Assembly (NCBI GenBank): GCA_013396915.1
Contig: VWZL01002053.1
Span: 1 to 64,000 of the forward strand
DNA from: Stercorarius parasiticus
Lineage: Eukaryota > Chordata > Aves > Charadriiformes > Stercorariidae
Length of the DNA: 64,000 nt
Reading direction: 5' to 3'
Part shown: positions 59,779 through 64,000 of the stretch, in pieces
Position numbering within the stretch: the first letter of the stretch is position 1
Layout of the letters: each line of letters starts with the position of its first letter
Translations under genes and position numbers: made by a program
Notes under the pieces: model-generated
Told to the model about the DNA's origin: nothing
Databases searched by the model: none
Seen by the model: the letters and a program-made list of their open reading frames with translations, nothing else

Positions 59779-62700
59779 ATGAGAAGTGCCAGCCAGCAGC
59801 TGAGAATAGCAGCGGGGCAGGGCAGAGGGGAAGGAAACACATGGTCTTAAGCAAGAGGTCAACCCAGTTTGACCACATCAGCATTTAAATATGGTTTTCT
59901 GAGGGACTGAACACTGCAAATTGCTGCTGGTACCAAGGGGCAGCTCCAAAGGCTGAGTATCACAGACTATGTTGCGACACGAGCAGCTCATTCTACCGCT
60001 GTTATTTCATATACATTTGCAGCTGGGCTGAGTGTAAATAGGGAAGTCACATGGCATCCGCAGTATCACTTAGTGACTTCCTTGGTGTCACTCAGGCTTA
60101 GAACATCGCCTTTAACACCTATTACCCCATACAGTGTCTGCAAAAATGGGAACCTTTAAGCAACTCCTATTAACAACGCCCATCTCGGCCATCCTCCATG
60201 ACTCAGGAATCCGTTTCTGGATGCTAGCGTGTATTTTCCACTTCCTTTCCCTGCAGTGTATAGAACAGAAAGGAATCTGAATGCTGACACAGTAAGTAGA
60301 TTGATTGCAGTATTTTATTTTTTGGACCGAGTCCCAATTTCAGTCTGATCTGCTTCTCAGATAGGAGGTTGTACATTGTCACGTAGTTTGTAAAAGCAGT
60401 TGCTACACTGATTTCACTAGATATGCAAGGCTGTGCATCTGCATATCAGAAAGCCAGATCGTGCACACTGCAGATGCAGCAAATTTTCTCAGAATAATAA
60501 ACTGGAGATTTGCTGTAAACAATATGGAAATAATTTGATGGGCTTCTTCCAAACACGCAGATATAAATACAGGTCAGATTTGCAGAGAGTGTTCAAATTT
60601 GCATCGTCGTGTTTTAGAAGCCATTCAAAAAGAGAACATTTTGTAACAGTTTAGAAAACAAGCCTGGGAGATGGCAGATTTGGACTGTTTTCTACTACTC
60701 TACACCGCTGACCATGGATCATGGGAAAAACTCAGTTTTTGATCAATTACCCAAAGGGCAGGTGAAACTTTCCAAACGCTCAGCATCCAGAGGGTGTCAC
60801 CACCAGCAGGAATCAAGCACGCAGGTGCTGTCTGCTGCCTGGCACTTTGAAAAATCTTATCTTTTAAAGGATGGTTATACACTTAAAATGGAAATTTATT
60901 AATCAGTACGTATCAGCAAATATCAGCAGTATAAACAAATATAACTGAAGTACACAAGCGGCTCAGAAGCCTGCTTTCCTACATACTGTAAACCCAGTAA
61001 ATCACTGTCCCTTTCCCAAAGTCATGCTAGCACATAAAGCTGCTATTTTTCTTCCTTTTTTTCTAGCGCTGCTTACGCAACAATACTTCTGTTACAAGTC
61101 TGGAGAACAAAAAAGTTAACCTCTGGTTATTTCATACCATTGTTATCCCATTCTTTGACACAATTTTATTAACTTTATTCAAGAAAGAATGTAGCTTTGT
61201 TAATATGAATGGCAGTATGACAATTACTTGTACATACTTTTTAACAGACAAACCATTTTTAGATAATTTTTGACAGAAATTCTCACTCTATGATATGGCT
61301 ATGATTTGGTCTGTATATATAATTGTAGACCAAAATCTTAAAGCTTCTAGGCATCTCCTGAACGATCGGAGGAAGGAGGTCCTCAGATCCTTCCCTGTGT
61401 GTTAGCTGGTTAGCAATTCTTCCAGTAAATGAACCGCAACTTTTTTTTAAGCAGACAAATTATTCTCTCACAAACGGACTGGTCCTACTAGACTGATCAA
61501 GACAGACCAATAGTGAAAACTTATTTTTGACAATACATAATAAGCTGCTTTGAACTATTTTTCAGACCAGAACCATACACTAACAAGTCCACGCATAGGA
61601 ACCTCCATCCACAAAACAGTAAAAAGGGTGCCATGAATCTCAATACAAAGGTGTGTGACATATCTTCCAGATGGGAAGCATTACAAAAATGTTATTACAC
61701 ACACGTATTTTTAATATTAGGCAAATGAGACACCTTGCAGGCAGCTACAGTCTTAGGGCAGCGATCACAACCGAAACACATAGCTGATCATAGAGAGAGG
61801 AAAATAAAAAGCCTTCAGACAAAACCACAGAATCACAAGGGATGGGTGATGTATTTTTTTACCACCCTCCTTGCCCTACCCCCATTTCGGCATTTTAAAC
61901 GGTTTCAGCATGCTAAAAAAAAAACCAAAAAACAAAAAACAAAAAAAAAACACCAACCCAAATAAAAAAAAAAATCTTACTTCTTCTTTAAGCTGTCTGG
62001 TTGTTTTCCTACAGACGCTATCTCAGCATTACACAGCTAATACAGCTAACGGCATTAATTGCTTTCTCTTTACTGAGATCGAGTCTTTCCCTTCACTTTC
62101 TCTGGAGCAAGCAAGCAGACAGAAGCAGCCCGGGTAGATAGGTATCTCCAGAAATAAAATCTATTTCACAACAGCAGGAAACAAGTAAGAGAATATGTAT
62201 AGATTTCAGACGGCCCATTTCAATTCTGTGTTTAAAATGCCAGCTGAAGGGCTGAGAACTCTCTGGGGCAGAACTAGAGTGAAATAAGCCAAGCAAAAGG
62301 GAGGTATTTCTGAGCAACGCACCTTTCGACAATGTTGTTCTGAACTTTTAACCGTAGCGTCTAAACATACTGCTCCATTGTGTAATCCCAAGCCTTGAAG
62401 AAGTTAGTAAACCTCTCCTGTAGTAGCTTCCTGCACCTGCCCCTAGAGGTAATAAAGGATTAGAAGGATCAGAATTGCAATGTTTAGGAAACTTTTTTTT
62501 TTTCCTGCTCAGCAAGTAGCTCATTTCTTATTCTTAAAATGAAAGGAGTGTCTGTGTTTAAAAAAAAAAAAGGACAGAAAAACAACATAATGAAAAGGAA
62601 GCACACACCCATATGGAAAAAAATGGCAAAAAGACGAAGCATGCTTATTACAAATGCTTTGTAATCTCGTCACCAACAAAAAACAAACAATTAATTAAAA

Positions 62701-63541
62701 GAGAAACTTCAAGGTTTTCTTTCCTGTGTATTCTCAGAATCTTACGACTGTCAGCGCTTCCACTGAGGACACATGCTGCTCCTCCACTGTGATACGTTTT
62801 AATATCAAGCAACAAACTTCTAGTTAGAATTGCAACTGTAAAGATTCTCACAGTGTCCATGCAATCCCACAGATGGCAACTAAGAGCGGTGGTTTTGATG
62901 CACCAATTCCCTTCCTGCAGCTCCTACAGCACAGACAAAGCTTGTGTAAACACCACCGGGATTTCAGCTTATGCAAGAAATGCAAATTTGGGGCTTTGAC
63001 AGATCTACAACCCAACAGGCTTGGATTAAACAGACCCACACGCTCCTCCGCACCTTACCCCACACACTCGCTACAGAATTTGAACACCAGCAAGAGATTT
63101 GCGCTGCTTTAACGGTAGGAAACATCTGCCTAAATACCGCAAATGATTTCTGGATTTGTCCCAGATAAAGGTACATGCTGACTACTGTATGAGCTGGCTC
63201 AGCTACAATTCAAAGCCTTATAGGAATTTCAGTTTGCAACAGGTGACAACATTCAAGATGAGGAATATTTCACTCATGGGTTAGGGATACTTTTAAAAGT
63301 TACCAATACCCTGATAGATTTTCCAGACAGCCGTGTAACCCAGTGTTATAGGCTGCTGCCTGGCAATGAAAACCTGCAGTGAACACCATGGAGTTGGTAG
63401 GAGTTATTAAACACACCGGAACACTGGGCTGGCATCTCCTTCCAGACCACGATGTAGGTGCAACCATCCCGACTGACACAATGCATCGATGTACAACACA
63501 ACAGCAAGTGTGGGGTTAAGGTGCTCCTTGCAGCAGGATCG
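59779..63541. other. AT-rich noncoding stretch
   Basis: No gene is recognised. It contains an A-rich low-complexity run at 61,915-61,974 and an A-run at about 62,560-62,571. The open frames are short. Confidence 0.5.
61915..61974 (+). repeat. A-rich low-complexity run
   Basis: About 60 bases made almost entirely of A with scattered C, in AAAACC and AAAAAAC words, ending AATAAAAAAAAAAATC. It could be an old retroelement tail, but no body is recognised upstream. Confidence 0.8.
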
Positions 63542-63955
63542 TAGAATAGCATCACAGAATGGTTGGAGTTGCAAAGGACCTTGAAGATCATCTCGTTCCA
63601 ACCCCCCTGCCATGGGCAGGGACACCTCCCACCACACCAGGTTGCTCAAAGCCCCGTCCAACCTGGCCTTGAACACCTCCAGGGATGGGGCAGCCACAGC
63701 TTCTCTGGGCAAAACCTGTTCCAGTGCCTCACCACCCTCACAGCAAAGAATTTCTTCCTGATATCCGATCTAAATCTCCCCTCTTTCAGTTTAAAACTGT
63801 TATCCCTCATCCTGTCGCTCCACTCCCTGACCAAGAGTCCCTCCCCATCTCTCCTGTAGGCCCCCTTCAGGTACTGGAAGGCTGCTGTAAGGTCTCCCCG
63901 GAGCCTTCTCTTCTCCAGGCTGAACAAGCCCATGCTCTACACCAGGTCCTCATCC
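63542..63955 (-). mobile_element. CR1 LINE 3' fragment, minus strand
   Basis: The plus strand begins TAGAATAGCATCACAGAATG, the reverse complement of a CR1 octamer tail. GACCTTGAAGATCATCTCGT, CACCTCCAGGGATGGGGCAG, CCAGTGCCTCACCACCCTCA, TCTAAATCTCCCCTCTTTCA and GAGCCTTCTCTTCTCCAGGC follow, and the match fades near the CTCATCCCGCTG end. It is nearly collinear with the 59.3 kb copy but slightly shorter. Confidence 0.94.
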
Positions 63956-64000
63956 CGCTGATAACCACGTGCAGGCAAAACAATGTAGTTTTCATGAAAA

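Noticed and set aside
63407..63933. Two minus-strand frames of 95-101 codons
   Set aside because: They are translations of the CR1 3' region and its flank, not genes.

Overview
This is a vertebrate, almost certainly avian, nuclear genomic window. The main evidence is a set of at least nine CR1 LINE fragments ending in the bird-type 3' tail (forms of TTCCAACC..ATTCTATGATTCTATGA or ATTCTGTGATTCTGTG). One degraded avian-type retroviral LTR and the general absence of long reading frames agree with this. I see no operon structure, rRNA, tRNA, CRISPR array or bacterial feature. Two single N positions (695 and 7626) show it is assembled genomic sequence.

Only one protein-coding exon is firmly recognised. 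At the left edge, on the minus strand, is the first coding exon (95 codons, 299 down to 15) of an ENDOD1-like gene (endonuclease domain-containing 1 family). It has a signal peptide, the conserved N-terminal family motifs and a consensus splice donor. The rest of that gene lies beyond position 1, so most of the window is its 5' flank.

Layout: 1-300 is the ENDOD1-like exon in a CpG-richer patch. 300 to about 34,000 is noncoding flank with old, diverged CR1 pieces (5.6, 9.8, 13.4-14.9 and 20.2 kb), small local duplications, hairpins, homopolymers and an LTR remnant at about 29.4-30.0 kb. 34,000 to about 50,400 is noncoding-looking sequence with a few splice-flanked open segments on the minus strand (notably 37,519-37,632 and 40,549-40,804) that could be exons of an unrecognised gene or chance pseudo-exons. 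50,400 to 64,000 holds six clear, better-preserved CR1 fragments, four on plus and then two on minus, separated by featureless sequence.

No set of genes works together here. The window is best read as the upstream flank of an ENDOD1-like gene followed by a CR1-rich intergenic or intronic tract. I found no convincing new biological system. The leads most worth checking are the ENDOD1-like exon, the nested inverted repeat at 8.3 kb and the candidate exon at 40.6 kb.
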